Assembly (NCBI GenBank): GCA_013360195.1
Contig: JABWCQ010000010.1
Location: 62,001-126,000 of the forward strand
From: a bacterium
GTDB lineage: Bacteria; Electryoneota; RPQS01
Length of the DNA stretch: 64,000 bases
Direction: 5' to 3'
Shown: positions 52,254 to 61,058 of the stretch, piece by piece
How positions within the stretch are numbered: position 1 is the first letter of the stretch
Layout of the letters: the number at the start of each line of letters is the position of its first letter
The notes under the pieces: generated by a model
Told to the model about the DNA's origin: nothing
Seen by the model: the letters and a program-made list of their open reading frames with translations, nothing else
The model's database searches: none
Position numbers and translations under genes: made by a program

Positions 52254-55200
52254 TTAGAAATCCAACTTCAAGTGCAGCAGCACTTGTCGCGGCGGGAAGT
52301 AGTTCCGCGGATTGTGATCCAAGTCCTTGCCCAAGTTGCCGTCGTCCGCCTCGTTCTGATTCTCCTCATGTGACGAGTCGTACGCATTTCCCGTCTCCGA
52401 ATAAATGTCCCTGACATTCTTGCGATTGAACAAATTGAATATCTCAAAGCCCGTCGAAATCTTCATTCCGTTGCCGATTTCCCAGAACTTGTCGAACCGG
52501 AAATCCGTCGTTGAAGTTGCCGGCTTGCGTGCCGAATTGGCAAGGATCAAGTTCGCGCTCTGTCCCGTTGTATAAGTTGACGGCGTGTACGGCAAACCTG
52601 AGCCGTACGAGAACTCCACAGTCGATAGCCAGTTTGAAGGCAGCGTTACACCCAGCACGCGCGGGTGCTGATCCTTCGCAACCATCATCGTCAAAAATGC
52701 TGACACTCGGTGCGTCTCATCCCAATCCAGCGGATGCTCGTTGCGGTTCTCCGGCACACCATTCAAACGGTCCAGCAATCCTTCCGCCGCCGCAGACTCT
52801 TTGCCGTAGGCGAATGAAAAGTCGTAGTTTGCCGTCAGTGCCCACATGCTGCTGAATTTCTTGTCCAGTGAGAACTCAAATCCGCGTGCCCGGGCATAAC
52901 CAAGATTGAAGTAGCGGTTCAGAGTCAACGGTCCGATGCGCTCCTCCACTGTTCCAATCTGATTGTAAACGTCACGGTAGTAGCCAGCCACATCAACCAC
53001 CCAATTCTCGGCGAACTCCGTGCTCACACCGACTTCATAGGACACCGTCTTCTCGTACTCGAGATTCGGATTTCCAATTTCTGTGTTCGGGGAGATGTTC
53101 GCCGTTGCACTGCGGTAGAAGTACTGGAACGAAGGCGTCTGATAGTAGTGCCCGTAGTTGAAATACAATTTAGACGACGCCGACACGGGATGCGAGATAC
53201 CCAAACGCGGCGCAATCACATACCGCCCGCGCTCCGCCAGCAGTGCTCCCGGCTGGTTGCGATCAACCTGATCCTGGAATTGCTGCAGCAGGCCGTCGCC
53301 CTGTATAATAAAGTCCGACCGTAAGCCCGCGCGAACGATCAAGCCCTCGAACTCCATTTTGTCCTGGAAGTAAACCGAACCTTCCCACGGCTTGTGATTG
53401 TAGAAGTCACGTGTGCCGCCGACCCCAATATACGGTGAACCTTCCGGCAGCGGGAAATCCTCGTTGTCGTACGGCTCGTCCGGACCCTGAATGGACTGCA
53501 TCTGCAAGTCGCGGTACTTGATTTCAATACCCGACTTCAACTCGTGCGCCTTGTTCACTTGGCTCGTGATGTCAAATTTGCCCGAATACTCGACAGACAA
53601 ACGGTCCTGCCAGAATGCGATTTCGTCCCACTGACCCGGATTCAGGAAGTCATCGGGATTCGAATCCCACACGCCGTTCTTGTTGTAATCGTAGAAGAAC
53701 TCTCCGTCGTCCGCAAAGAAATTCGGAATATCATAGACCGGTGCCTCAACATCGTCCAACGTGCGGTTGATCCACGTAGAACGGCCTTCGATATAATGGA
53801 AGTAAAGAGGAATAAAGTTCTGGTCAAATCCCATGCTGAGCCATTCGGGTTCACCGGCCGGAAACTCCTCCAGAATGTTTGCCCAGGTATAAATTACCGG
53901 CAAGCGGGGATCCATGCCGTATCCCAAGGAAGACGGAATACAGAAGAGCTCGTAGTCGTCGGCTTGCCCGTTCGGTCCGTCATACTGTCCGTTTCGCGTT
54001 GGCTGCAGACGACCGCCGCCCAGAGAAACACCGCTGGGCAAATCAAGCCAAACTTCACCTGCATCCCATGTCCCATTGAAATAACCGTTTTCGTCCGGCG
54101 AATCAATGAACGGCTCACCTGTGTCATAGACGAAGTCCCCGTCCAACAATCCTTCGCCGGTGTCGTCGGCGTCTTCGAAATTCGTCTTCTTGTCAATCGA
54201 ACCGTTGGCATTGCGGTCATCATAGCCTTCGCCCCAACCGTCATAGCGGCCGTTGTCGTTGGCGTCCTGAAACCGCTCTCCGTCCCACACTCCGTTGCCG
54301 TTCCAATCCTGCTCGGCAAGCTGAGGCTCTGCATCATCCCAGCGGCCGTTGCCGTTGACATCCACGTAGGGATCCCACGGATCATAAACACCAGGATTGT
54401 TCTCACCCTGTGAATTCGAACGGTCAACCCATGGTTCGGCTTGATCAAACACGCCGTTGCCGTTCAAGTCAACCCAATCTTCACCGCGATCCCAGCGACC
54501 GTTCGCGTTGACGTCGTCGTAGCCTTCACCTTCTCCGTTATATTCGCCGTCGCCGTTCGCGTCGCGATATCCGTCAGGGATACCGTTCTGATTCACGTCC
54601 GCGCCGCCGCCGCCGCCAAATCCGCCTTGTGTGAAGATCCGGTCGTCTTCGACTTCCGTGTCGAGAGTGAATTCATCCGGATTCTTGCCCCGCGGCCGAA
54701 CCTGCGTCGCAGTCTTGAAGCGTCCAACAGAAACTTCATAGAACGTCTTCTGCGTCACGTTGTGCTGATACTGCAGGTTGTACGAATCACGTATGTTCCG
54801 TGAAAAAGGACGATTTTCCACGTTGTACTTGTACTGCCAGCCATAATTTCCAGATATCGAGGCTTCGCCGTCCGGATAGATATCCCAGAGCGAGTGTTCG
54901 CGAGTATATGAGAAGTTGAACTTGCGCGCCGGATCCATGCGGTACGTCAGCTTCCAGAAAGTCGAGTAGTCGTTCGACTGCCGTTCCGGAAGGTCAAAAC
55001 CGAAGTCAAGGTAATCGCTTGGGTCTCGCCGGATACTGTATGGCGTGTAGGTATTCGTCAATTTCGCCGTTCCCGATGTGAAGAAGCTGAACTTGTTCTC
55101 CTTCATGTTGAACAGCTCTTTTACAAACGGTACAGGTCCACTAAATGCGTAGTCGGCCTGATCCTGGTCGAAACTGTAAGTGTCGAACAAACGGTCCGTG

Positions 55201-55922
55201 CGGTACTCGATGGTTCCATTGTAGGCATCCATCTTGCCTTCCGGCGTCGTCACGCGAATCAAAGCAGACTGGTAGCCGCCCGTCGATGCGTCACCGCCCG
55301 TCAGAATCTCGATTTCTTCTACATTCAGCGCGCTCGTATTGATCAAGCGCTTTGAACTGTTGTAGAGCGCGTCCGACTTGGATTGACCGTCCACAACGTA
55401 CTTCGCCTCCGTATCACGGCCGCCGCGTACGTGCAGACCGCCGTCCGGGTCAACTTTGAAACCCGGTTGCTTGGCGATAATCGAAACCGGTGACTGGCCG
55501 CGCATCAGGATTTCCTCTCGTCCGATGCGGTCCTGCTTGCCTGTCGTTCCCAATTCCACCGGAGGTTTCTTGTAGACAATCTCCTGCTCACCAATCTGAA
55601 TTGCCTCTTCGACCAGCGTGAAATTCAGCGTTGTCGTCAAGTCGGAGCTTACTTGCACTCCTTTGATGAGCTGCGGACCGTAACCGACGGCAGTCACCCT
55701 GACTGAATAATCGCCCGGCGCGACACCAAGGATTGCATACGAGCCGTCAACGCCCGCTGTTGCGCCCTGTTGTGTCTCGACTATCTGCACGGCCGCAAAC
55801 AACACTGCGTCACCGTTGGCGTCTATTACGGTACCTGCAATCTTTCCTGTTCCCGCGAAAGCCGCTGCCGTCAGTGTAAACAGGACAATGATGTGTAAAA
55901 ATGTGGTCAGACTACGCTTCAT
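52254..55922 (-). CDS. TonB-dependent receptor with inserted Asp/Asn-rich repeats
   Basis: 1222 residues from ATG 55922 (GAGGA upstream). Signal peptide 1-23; carboxypeptidase-regulatory-like domain about 25-105 (GKIAGTVIDANGDAVLFAAVQI); plug domain about 125-230 (ILMRGQSPVSIIAKQPGF, GLHVRGGRDTEAKYVVDG, VEEIEILTGG). The rest is a 22-strand-type barrel ending VLLHLKLDF. Residues 440-630 form an inserted loop of nine or ten DxNxNGxxD units, as in dockerin or thrombospondin type 3 calcium sites. No clear TonB box was found. It is the first gene of a leftward run of five surface genes; its substrate is unknown. Confidence 0.92.
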   Translation of the reverse strand: MKRSLTTFLHIIVLFTLTAAAFAGTGKIAGTVIDANGDAVLFAAVQIVETQQGATAGVDGSYAILGVAPGDYSVRVTAVGYGPQLIKGVQVSSDLTTTLNFTLVEEAIQIGEQEIVYKKPPVELGTTGKQDRIGREEILMRGQSPVSIIAKQPGFKVDPDGGLHVRGGRDTEAKYVVDGQSKSDALYNSSKRLINTSALNVEEIEILTGGDASTGGYQSALIRVTTPEGKMDAYNGTIEYRTDRLFDTYSFDQDQADYAFSGPVPFVKELFNMKENKFSFFTSGTAKLTNTYTPYSIRRDPSDYLDFGFDLPERQSNDYSTFWKLTYRMDPARKFNFSYTREHSLWDIYPDGEASISGNYGWQYKYNVENRPFSRNIRDSYNLQYQHNVTQKTFYEVSVGRFKTATQVRPRGKNPDEFTLDTEVEDDRIFTQGGFGGGGGADVNQNGIPDGYRDANGDGEYNGEGEGYDDVNANGRWDRGEDWVDLNGNGVFDQAEPWVDRSNSQGENNPGVYDPWDPYVDVNGNGRWDDAEPQLAEQDWNGNGVWDGERFQDANDNGRYDGWGEGYDDRNANGSIDKKTNFEDADDTGEGLLDGDFVYDTGEPFIDSPDENGYFNGTWDAGEVWLDLPSGVSLGGGRLQPTRNGQYDGPNGQADDYELFCIPSSLGYGMDPRLPVIYTWANILEEFPAGEPEWLSMGFDQNFIPLYFHYIEGRSTWINRTLDDVEAPVYDIPNFFADDGEFFYDYNKNGVWDSNPDDFLNPGQWDEIAFWQDRLSVEYSGKFDITSQVNKAHELKSGIEIKYRDLQMQSIQGPDEPYDNEDFPLPEGSPYIGVGGTRDFYNHKPWEGSVYFQDKMEFEGLIVRAGLRSDFIIQGDGLLQQFQDQVDRNQPGALLAERGRYVIAPRLGISHPVSASSKLYFNYGHYYQTPSFQYFYRSATANISPNTEIGNPNLEYEKTVSYEVGVSTEFAENWVVDVAGYYRDVYNQIGTVEERIGPLTLNRYFNLGYARARGFEFSLDKKFSSMWALTANYDFSFAYGKESAAAEGLLDRLNGVPENRNEHPLDWDETHRVSAFLTMMVAKDQHPRVLGVTLPSNWLSTVEFSYGSGLPYTPSTYTTGQSANLILANSARKPATSTTDFRFDKFWEIGNGMKISTGFEIFNLFNRKNVRDIYSETGNAYDSSHEENQNEADDGNLGKDLDHNPRNYFPPRQVLLHLKLDF

Positions 55923-56051
55923 GTGAAAATCCTCTTCGCGGCAATCCCGCCCGTAGCGGGCGATGCAACTTTTGGACTGTTTGTTTCGTCTATGCAGATA
56001 GGGGAACTCCATCTCTGAAGCAACCCAAATTTCAAAAATCTAACTAAAAAT

Positions 56052-56081
56052 CGTGGCGGCGGAAGGCATTTCACCGCCACG
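56052..56081 (-). terminator. Terminator of icd
   Basis: An 8-bp stem (CGTGGCGG / CCGCCACG) followed on the minus strand by ATTTTTAG, directly after the icd stop at 56091. Confidence 0.85.
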
Positions 56082-56090
56082 CAAACGGGA

Positions 56091-57332
56091 CTACATATTC
56101 GCGATAATCTCCGTCGCGAATTCCGAGGTCTTGAGCTTCGTTGCACCCGGCATCTGACGTTCGAGGTCGTAGGTCACACGCTTCTTGCCAATGGCTCCTT
56201 CGAGTCCCTTTACAATCAACTTCGCCACCGGATCCCAACCAAGATATTCAAACATCATCACACCGGACAAAATTACGGAACCCGGATTGATGACATCCTT
56301 ATCTGCGTACTTCGGAGCCGTGCCGTGCGTCGCTTCAAACACCGCGTATGCGTCGCTGATGTTGCCTCCCGGAGCCAAACCTAAACCACCCACCTGAGCC
56401 GCACACGCGTCGCTCAAGTAGTCGCCGTTCAAGTTCGGCGTCACGATGACCTGATACTCGTCAGGACGCAAGAGCAATTGCTGGAACATCGCGTCGGCAA
56501 TGCGGTCGTTCAAGAGAATCTTACCCGCGGGCAACTTACCCTCAAACTTGTCCCACAAGTCTTTCTCCGAGACAACCTTATCCGAGAATTCCCTAGCTGC
56601 AAGCTCATAGCCCCATTCGCGGAATGCGCCTTCGGTGAACTTCATAATATTGCCCTTGTGGACAATCGTCACCATTGTCAGCCCGCGGTCAATCGCATAT
56701 TGAATGGCCTTGCGTACGATGCGCTCACTGCCATATTTTGAAATCGGTTTGATTCCCACACCCGAATCATGCCGAATGTTCTTCCCCATGCCCTTAACAA
56801 ATTCGATAAGTCTCGCTGCTTCCGCTGAACCGGATTTCCATTCGATACCGGAGTAAACGTCTTCAGTATTTTCGCGGAAGATAACCACATTCAGTTTACC
56901 CGGGTCCTTCACCGGAGCCGGAACTCCTTCAAACCAGCGAACCGGACGCACGCAAGCGTACAAATCTAAAACCTGTCGTAACGTCACATTCAAAGAGCGA
57001 ATCCCGCCGCCCACTGGCGTGGTCAACGGCCCCTTAATCGCAACGATATACTCTTTAATAGCGGTTAATGTATCATCCGGCAGCCAGACATTTTCCCCAT
57101 AAACTTTCAGCGATTTCTCGCCGGCATATACTTCAAACCATACGACTTTCTTCTTTCCGCCAAATGCCTTCTCTATCGCGGCATCAAACACGCGCTGCGA
57201 GGCGCGCCATATGTCCGGGCCGGTTCCGTCTCCTTCTATAAAAGGAATAATCGGATCGTCGGGGACGACAAGCCGGCCCTCAGCAACAGTGATCTTCGAC
57301 CCCTTTGCTGGAGCTGTCAATTTTTCATACAC
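56091..57332 (-). CDS. icd: Isocitrate dehydrogenase, NADP-dependent
   Basis: TCA-cycle enzyme converting isocitrate to 2-oxoglutarate, CO2 and NADPH. 413 residues, close to E. coli Icd (416). The substrate Ser113 lies in GGGIRSLNV, with the Arg residues of the NVTLRQ and CVRPVRW region. The metal site is [16 protein letters not shown] specificity is shown by [15 protein letters not shown] (Lys-Tyr) and TYDLERQM (Tyr...Arg), which replace the acidic residue of NAD enzymes. Ser113 is also the site used by AceK in enterics, but no aceK is present here. Single-gene unit with its own promoter and terminator. Confidence 0.96.
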   Translation of the reverse strand: MYEKLTAPAKGSKITVAEGRLVVPDDPIIPFIEGDGTGPDIWRASQRVFDAAIEKAFGGKKKVVWFEVYAGEKSLKVYGENVWLPDDTLTAIKEYIVAIKGPLTTPVGGGIRSLNVTLRQVLDLYACVRPVRWFEGVPAPVKDPGKLNVVIFRENTEDVYSGIEWKSGSAEAARLIEFVKGMGKNIRHDSGVGIKPISKYGSERIVRKAIQYAIDRGLTMVTIVHKGNIMKFTEGAFREWGYELAAREFSDKVVSEKDLWDKFEGKLPAGKILLNDRIADAMFQQLLLRPDEYQVIVTPNLNGDYLSDACAAQVGGLGLAPGGNISDAYAVFEATHGTAPKYADKDVINPGSVILSGVMMFEYLGWDPVAKLIVKGLEGAIGKKRVTYDLERQMPGATKLKTSEFATEIIANM

Positions 57333-57600
57333 GGTAGTTTTCCTCTGACGAACGGGGGCGCGAGGTTCGCGATCGCGTAGCCAAGCCTGATGTTGTACGT
57401 CTGTTTGTGGTGAGGCAGGTAGGACATTACGACGACCCCGGGCGGCATCGCAACGTGGTAGGACTATTCTATTATCTGGTGACTTGCCTCATGACCCAAT
57501 GAGACAAATCAATTTACGAGGCAACGGCGGATAGCTAAGCAACTCCGATCCCGAAGTTTACATGCCTTATCGTATTTGCTAAGCCATCTTATGAACTTCT
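57333..57600 (-). promoter_or_regulatory. Long icd leader with nested hairpins
   Basis: From the promoter at 57601-57629 the icd transcript should carry about 260 nt of untranslated leader. It contains nested inverted repeats: TTGCCTC (57484-57490) with GAGGCAA (57518-57524), enclosing CTCAT/ATGAG (57488-57492, 57499-57503). No known riboswitch class is recognised. Confidence 0.5.
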
Positions 57601-57629
57601 AATATACCGATCAACCAAAGGATTGTCAA
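57601..57629 (-). promoter_or_regulatory. Promoter of icd
   Basis: On the minus strand TTGACA (57629-57624), a 17-bp spacer and TATATT (57606-57601): near-consensus sigma70 boxes. Confidence 0.8.
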
Positions 57630-57711
57630 CCCCAAACTTGCACACAAACCAACTTGTTAACTTTTCTTAATTCACTATTCTCAATAAGTTTGAACTTATC
57701 CACCCAAAAAC

Positions 57712-57738
57712 AAAACACCGCTGCGAGGGCGGTGTTTT
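57712..57738 (-). terminator. Terminator upstream of icd promoter
   Basis: A 10-bp perfect stem (AAAACACCGC / GCGGTGTTTT) with a 7-nt loop, followed on the minus strand by GTTTTTGG. It would stop leftward transcripts entering from the structured region to the right, implying that this region is transcribed leftward. Confidence 0.85.
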
Positions 57739-58468
57739 AAATTATCCGAGTCACACGCGCATTTTCGCGCGTGTCCATGTCTTGGAAGAGACAGATTCAG
57801 TCACCGAGAACCGTGTTGCAGAGTCTGAGTGAGCCGTGCAGGGGCCGCAAGCAGGAGCGAAAGAAACCGTGCCATTTGCCCTCGGTAACTGAATCCGTGT
57901 CTTTCCAAAGATCATTTCCGAATGATAGGTGCAAGAAAGAGAAAGGGAGGGCCTCACGAGTTCCGAAGCCGAAACAAGGAGGAAAAAGCGTCGTCACAAA
58001 GTAGCAGGGAGACTGGGAAGAAAACCGCGCAATGACGAGGTTCCCGCAAGGCCCCTTAACTTCCTTCCTCTATACTTGGGAGGGATCATTACCCGTTGGT
58101 GCCGCGCGGGGTAATCATCCTTGCCAGATCAAACCCGGCATGGGACCCGGGCGAACGGACATGGCCCATTCACTTTATGACTATGGCAACGGCTGTGCCA
58201 TCGAGATTTTCGTGATTAAGTATTGTATTTACAATGTTCTGTATATTCAATTCTGCGTAATTAATTACGCAGAGTTTGCACGACTTCACACTTTCTGCGC
58301 ACTCTGGGAATATGGGGGTGTCAAATGAGGCGAGTCAGGGGTGTGGCTAAGTTCAGAATCTGCGTTAAATCCTGACAACTCGGCAAACAAGGGTTGAGGA
58401 AAGACAGGAGGATAATTTTCGGGGTTCGAGAGGCCGGAGGCTTACCGGGGGAAAGGGGATGAACGGAG
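57739..58468. other. Gene-free, hairpin-rich region
   Basis: About 730 bp with only short, unconvincing reading frames. It holds an ACACGCGC/GCGCGTGT hairpin (57753-57774), a long imperfect inverted repeat (57781-57910), ATCATT/AATGAT (57911-57926), and GGATCATTACCC with GGGTAATCATCC (58083-58120, one mismatch). The last 90 bp resemble low-complexity purine-rich spacer. It may encode a structured RNA or be the remnant of a mobile element. Confidence 0.55.
57781..57910. repeat. Long imperfect inverted repeat (hairpin of about 130 nt)
   Basis: Left arm 57781-57808 begins CTTGGAAGAGACAGATTC and right arm 57881-57910 is its near complement, with a few mismatches and small bulges, around a 72-nt middle. 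Paired AGATTCAGT and ACTGAATC cores make chance unlikely. Candidate structured RNA or miniature element end. Confidence 0.6.
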
Positions 58469-58867
58469 TTACGGAGACTTAGCCAGCTTGATTTGCGCAA
58501 GCGTTTTCAGGTGCGCAAGCTGAGCGGGTTTGGTAATTGTGATGCGGATGCCGCGGCCTTCGGCGTAGGGTTTGGCATTCTCGAATTCGGTCTTGATGGA
58601 TTTTGGCAATTTGCTGGCGTAGACTGCGGTGACTGCTTTCTCGCCTAAGACGAAGGCTACGGTGAATTGGCCGTCGTCGGGAACAAGGTAGCAGATTCTG
58701 CGCGCCTTCTGCATCGGTCGGCACGACCAGACGTCTTTCGTCGCTTTCCACTCGTAGGTTATCGGGGCGAACTCAGTTTCGAGGAAGGTGGTGAAGTCGT
58801 GCCAGATGGCGTGACACTCCCCTAATCGTGCGGCAATCTGTTTATCTGTGGGTGGTTTTGAGGGCAA
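58469..58867 (-). CDS. DUF3788-family protein
   Basis: 132-residue soluble protein matching the DUF3788 pattern: PPTDKQIAARLGECHAIWHDF at the start, a Trp-rich middle (TYEWKATKDVWSCRPM), RRICYLVPDDGQFTVAFVLGEKA, and a C-terminal VRITI-like block (RGIRITITKPAQLAHLKTL). The family has no established function. The frame opens with TTG and I see no good ribosome site, so the start is uncertain. It lies downstream of the Panacea toxin-antitoxin pair in the same direction. Confidence 0.75.
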   Translation of the reverse strand: MPSKPPTDKQIAARLGECHAIWHDFTTFLETEFAPITYEWKATKDVWSCRPMQKARRICYLVPDDGQFTVAFVLGEKAVTAVYASKLPKSIKTEFENAKPYAEGRGIRITITKPAQLAHLKTLAQIKLAKSP

Positions 58868-58912
58868 GGGGAGGTGGAAAAGGAAATTGGAAAGGCGAGG
58901 AGGGTAGCGGGG

Positions 58913-59195
58913 TTATTCCTCGTAAAGGGAGTCGGTTGACTCTTCGAGCATGACACCTTCGAGGAAAATCTGATGATCGTTGAAGGAATAGTAAACCGTT
59001 ACATCGTAGCGCAAGTAGCGTGAATTTATGGCCCAGATGTCTGCTGTCGCGGTTTGCTTGCCCATGCGAGGGTTGTGGGCGAGCCCATTCGATGATCAGC
59101 ATGAACTGTTCGAGCCGGCTGTCACGACCGTCGAACTCGCGGAATTGGTCAACGAATCGTTCTGTGCGAACGAACGTCCAGAGCTTCTTGCTCAT
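58913..59195 (-). pseudogene. RelE/ParE-sized putative toxin gene, disrupted by a one-base frameshift
   Basis: The ATG at 59195 overlaps the Panacea gene stop (TGATG). The first 37 codons read MSKKLWTFVRTERFVDQFRE and on to MLIIEW. The frame then continues as non-coding-looking sequence, while the next frame continues sensibly (AHNPRMGKQTATADIW, NSRYLRYDVTVYYSFNDHQI) to a stop at 58913. Removing one G from the GGG at 59084-59086 gives a 93-residue protein. Its size, its beta-strand pattern and its pairing with a Panacea antitoxin suggest a RelE/ParE-like toxin, but the fold is inferred. It may be a true inactivating mutation or a sequencing error. Confidence 0.7.
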
Positions 59196-59719
59196 CAGTT
59201 GGAGCGAAGAGTCTTGGCGAAGGCTTCCTGTTTTTCGGTCAACGGTCTGTTTGAGATAAGGACAGTTGACAACGGGATGACTTCACCGAACTTTGCGAGT
59301 TCCCAACCTACGGTTTGATGCGACAGTTCTGAAACGTCCGTCGCGGTGTGATTGCGAAGTTTGTCTATCACGCGATTGACGACGTCAATCTCTTCGGCGC
59401 TGAAGAGGGAAAGATCGGCTTTGCGCAGTGCGAGAGGTTTCTTCTGTTTGTAGCCTTCAAAGTCAATCTCCTTGACCGCGAGGGCTTTTTCGACCTGCAA
59501 CTGTTTCAGGGTGGCGGACATGTCGCGGGGGACGGGGCCGAAGTCGCGCTTGATGTACTCTTGCTCCGTGATGCCGCGTTCGTGTTTGGCGAAGAAGGAC
59601 AGTTCGGAGAAGAAGAGGATTTTGTTCAGCTTCGTGGCCCCGAAATACGGATCCAGCTCTGAGCGGTCAGAGATGTAAAGTATTAATTCTGCGAACTTTT
59701 TGTCAGGGGTGGTGGACAT
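59195..59719 (-). CDS. Panacea (SocA-like, DUF4065) domain antitoxin
   Basis: 174 residues. The core (residues about 5-120) has the Panacea hallmarks: ATKLNKILFFSELSFFAKH near the N-terminus, then EYIKRDFGPVPRDM (the conserved GP), and a C-terminal helical part after SAEEIDVVNRVIDKL. Panacea domains are universal antitoxin modules that neutralise very different toxins encoded next to them, and include the SocA proteolytic adaptor. The overlapping downstream gene is the expected toxin. The order antitoxin then toxin with a 3-nt overlap is typical of type II pairs. Confidence 0.85.
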   Translation of the reverse strand: MSTTPDKKFAELILYISDRSELDPYFGATKLNKILFFSELSFFAKHERGITEQEYIKRDFGPVPRDMSATLKQLQVEKALAVKEIDFEGYKQKKPLALRKADLSLFSAEEIDVVNRVIDKLRNHTATDVSELSHQTVGWELAKFGEVIPLSTVLISNRPLTEKQEAFAKTLRSN

Positions 59720-59792
59720 GGTTTGCTCCTTTCGGAGCTAATTTACGAAAATTTGAACGAATGGTCAAGTGGTTCCTCGCTTACTCAGGAGG

Positions 59793-59811
59793 GGCACCCG
59801 CAGCGGGTGCC
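59793..59811. repeat. Palindromic intergenic element
   Basis: GGCACCCGC / GCGGGTGCC around a single A. It lies in the 207-bp gap between the Panacea and hpaD-like genes, with GGGG in front, similar in design to the element at 61022. Confidence 0.6.
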
Positions 59812-59926
59812 GCCGGGGGAATAAACAGCCAGAATGGAAACGAAATGCTCAGTCTCCAAGATCGCTGCGTCGTCTCAAGCTCCATTGATCTTGTTTTCAT
59901 CTCTTCTTGCATAGGAAGTACTCCCC

Positions 59927-60973
59927 CTACACCACAAAAGTCGGCCGACCGAAGAACTTGGGTTCGGCGGTGGGCATTAGGTCGTTGGTGACGATGTCTT
60001 CTACGAGGCTTGCTTCGTCGAACCATGACTTGGGCGGGAGGTGGCCCCAGAAGGTAGCGCGGCGCTTGTCGTTGATGCTCCAGCGGACGGGCGGGACGTC
60101 CCAATCGGTCAAGAGATAGTCGCCGCAATAGATTTCGATGCGGTTGTTGTCGTGGTCGCGCAAGTAGAGAAAGAACGCGTTCGACAGGCCGTGACGGCCC
60201 GGGCCGCGCTCGATGTGGTCCACCATGCCCATGCTCGCCAGCACGTCGCAGGCATCCAAGATTGATAATCTGTCGTAGGCCCAAAAGCCGACGTGATGCA
60301 GACGCGGGCCGATGCCGTTCATCATGGCGATGTCGTGCACGTTGGGTTTTCTGTGCAGCCATGTGGCCCACAAATCATCCGTTTCGACGCAGCGCCAACT
60401 GTAGCTCGGATTCGACGCGGAATATTCACCGGGAATCTTCGGCGAGTCGTTGGCCGCTGTGTATTCGCTGCAATGGAAGCCCAAGCGCTTGGTGTACCAC
60501 TCGTAGGCTTTGCGCACGTCGTGGACTTGGCAATTGAAGTGGTCAATGCGCTGAATTTTCGCGCCACGGTGCTCGTGATATTTTTGCAATGACCAGTCGC
60601 GGCGCTCGGCTTCGAAATAGAAGTGAAGCGGAATGCCGTGCGGGTCCTGCATGACCAACGTGCGGCCCATTTTGTATTTCGCGCCTTTGTCGAGCCACTT
60701 GTGAGCCAAGCCGTCTTCGCCCGCAATCCACGCGAGGCCGTCGAGATCACTCTCGCGCTCGACTTTGAAGGCCAAGTGGCCAAGGCCGGGCTGAGCGGAT
60801 TTTCTCAACACGAGCGAATAGGGGTCGCGCTCTTCGATATTGCCTAAGTAGAGGCGCTCGGAATCCTGATGGAGAATCGTGAAGCCGAGGGCGTCCACAT
60901 AAAATGTTTTGGCGCGCTCAAGATCGGTGACGCGGAATTCGGCGTGGGCCGTGCGAAGAATGTTGGGGGTCAT
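59927..60973 (-). CDS. hpaD: Type I extradiol dioxygenase, homoprotocatechuate 2,3-dioxygenase-like
   Basis: Ring-cleaving enzyme for 3,4-dihydroxyphenylacetate or a close catechol. 348 residues from ATG 60973. There are two vicinal-oxygen-chelate domains: residues about 5-125 and 140-290. Metal ligands of the second are His145 (RIDHFNCQV), His226 or His227 (RLHHVGFW) and Glu280 (NRIEIYCGDY), the 2-His-1-carboxylate set for Fe(II) or Mn(II). Length and the C-terminal extension (WDVPPVRWSINDKRRATFWG) match the Brevibacterium/Arthrobacter type of HpaD rather than the short enteric type. Context with hpaB/hpaC-like genes supports a 4-hydroxyphenylacetate route. Confidence 0.88.
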   Translation of the reverse strand: MTPNILRTAHAEFRVTDLERAKTFYVDALGFTILHQDSERLYLGNIEERDPYSLVLRKSAQPGLGHLAFKVERESDLDGLAWIAGEDGLAHKWLDKGAKYKMGRTLVMQDPHGIPLHFYFEAERRDWSLQKYHEHRGAKIQRIDHFNCQVHDVRKAYEWYTKRLGFHCSEYTAANDSPKIPGEYSASNPSYSWRCVETDDLWATWLHRKPNVHDIAMMNGIGPRLHHVGFWAYDRLSILDACDVLASMGMVDHIERGPGRHGLSNAFFLYLRDHDNNRIEIYCGDYLLTDWDVPPVRWSINDKRRATFWGHLPPKSWFDEASLVEDIVTNDLMPTAEPKFFGRPTFVV

Positions 60974-61021
60974 TGCGAGGAAAAATAGAAATTGGAAATT
61001 GGAAACGGGGGAACCGCAGAC

Positions 61022-61041
61022 GGGCACAACGTGTTGTGCCC
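61022..61041. repeat. Palindromic intergenic element
   Basis: GGGCACAAC / GTTGTGCCC with a 2-nt centre, followed by CCTAC, in the gap between the desaturase and hpaD-like genes. Like the element at 59793 it has GGCAC/GTGCC arms and may belong to a dispersed REP-like family, or act as a weak terminator. Confidence 0.6.
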
Positions 61042-61058
61042 CTACGAGCCGTTCGACA

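Noticed and set aside
53544-54413. A 289-residue plus-strand open frame opposite the TonB receptor
   Set aside because: No ribosome site or recognisable domain, and it lies opposite a conserved receptor; low stop frequency follows from GNG-rich codons.
58842-59195. A 117-residue frame reading straight through the putative toxin gene
   Set aside because: Its second half is Pro/Arg-rich and non-coding in character; the alternative frame gives a sensible protein ending at 58913.
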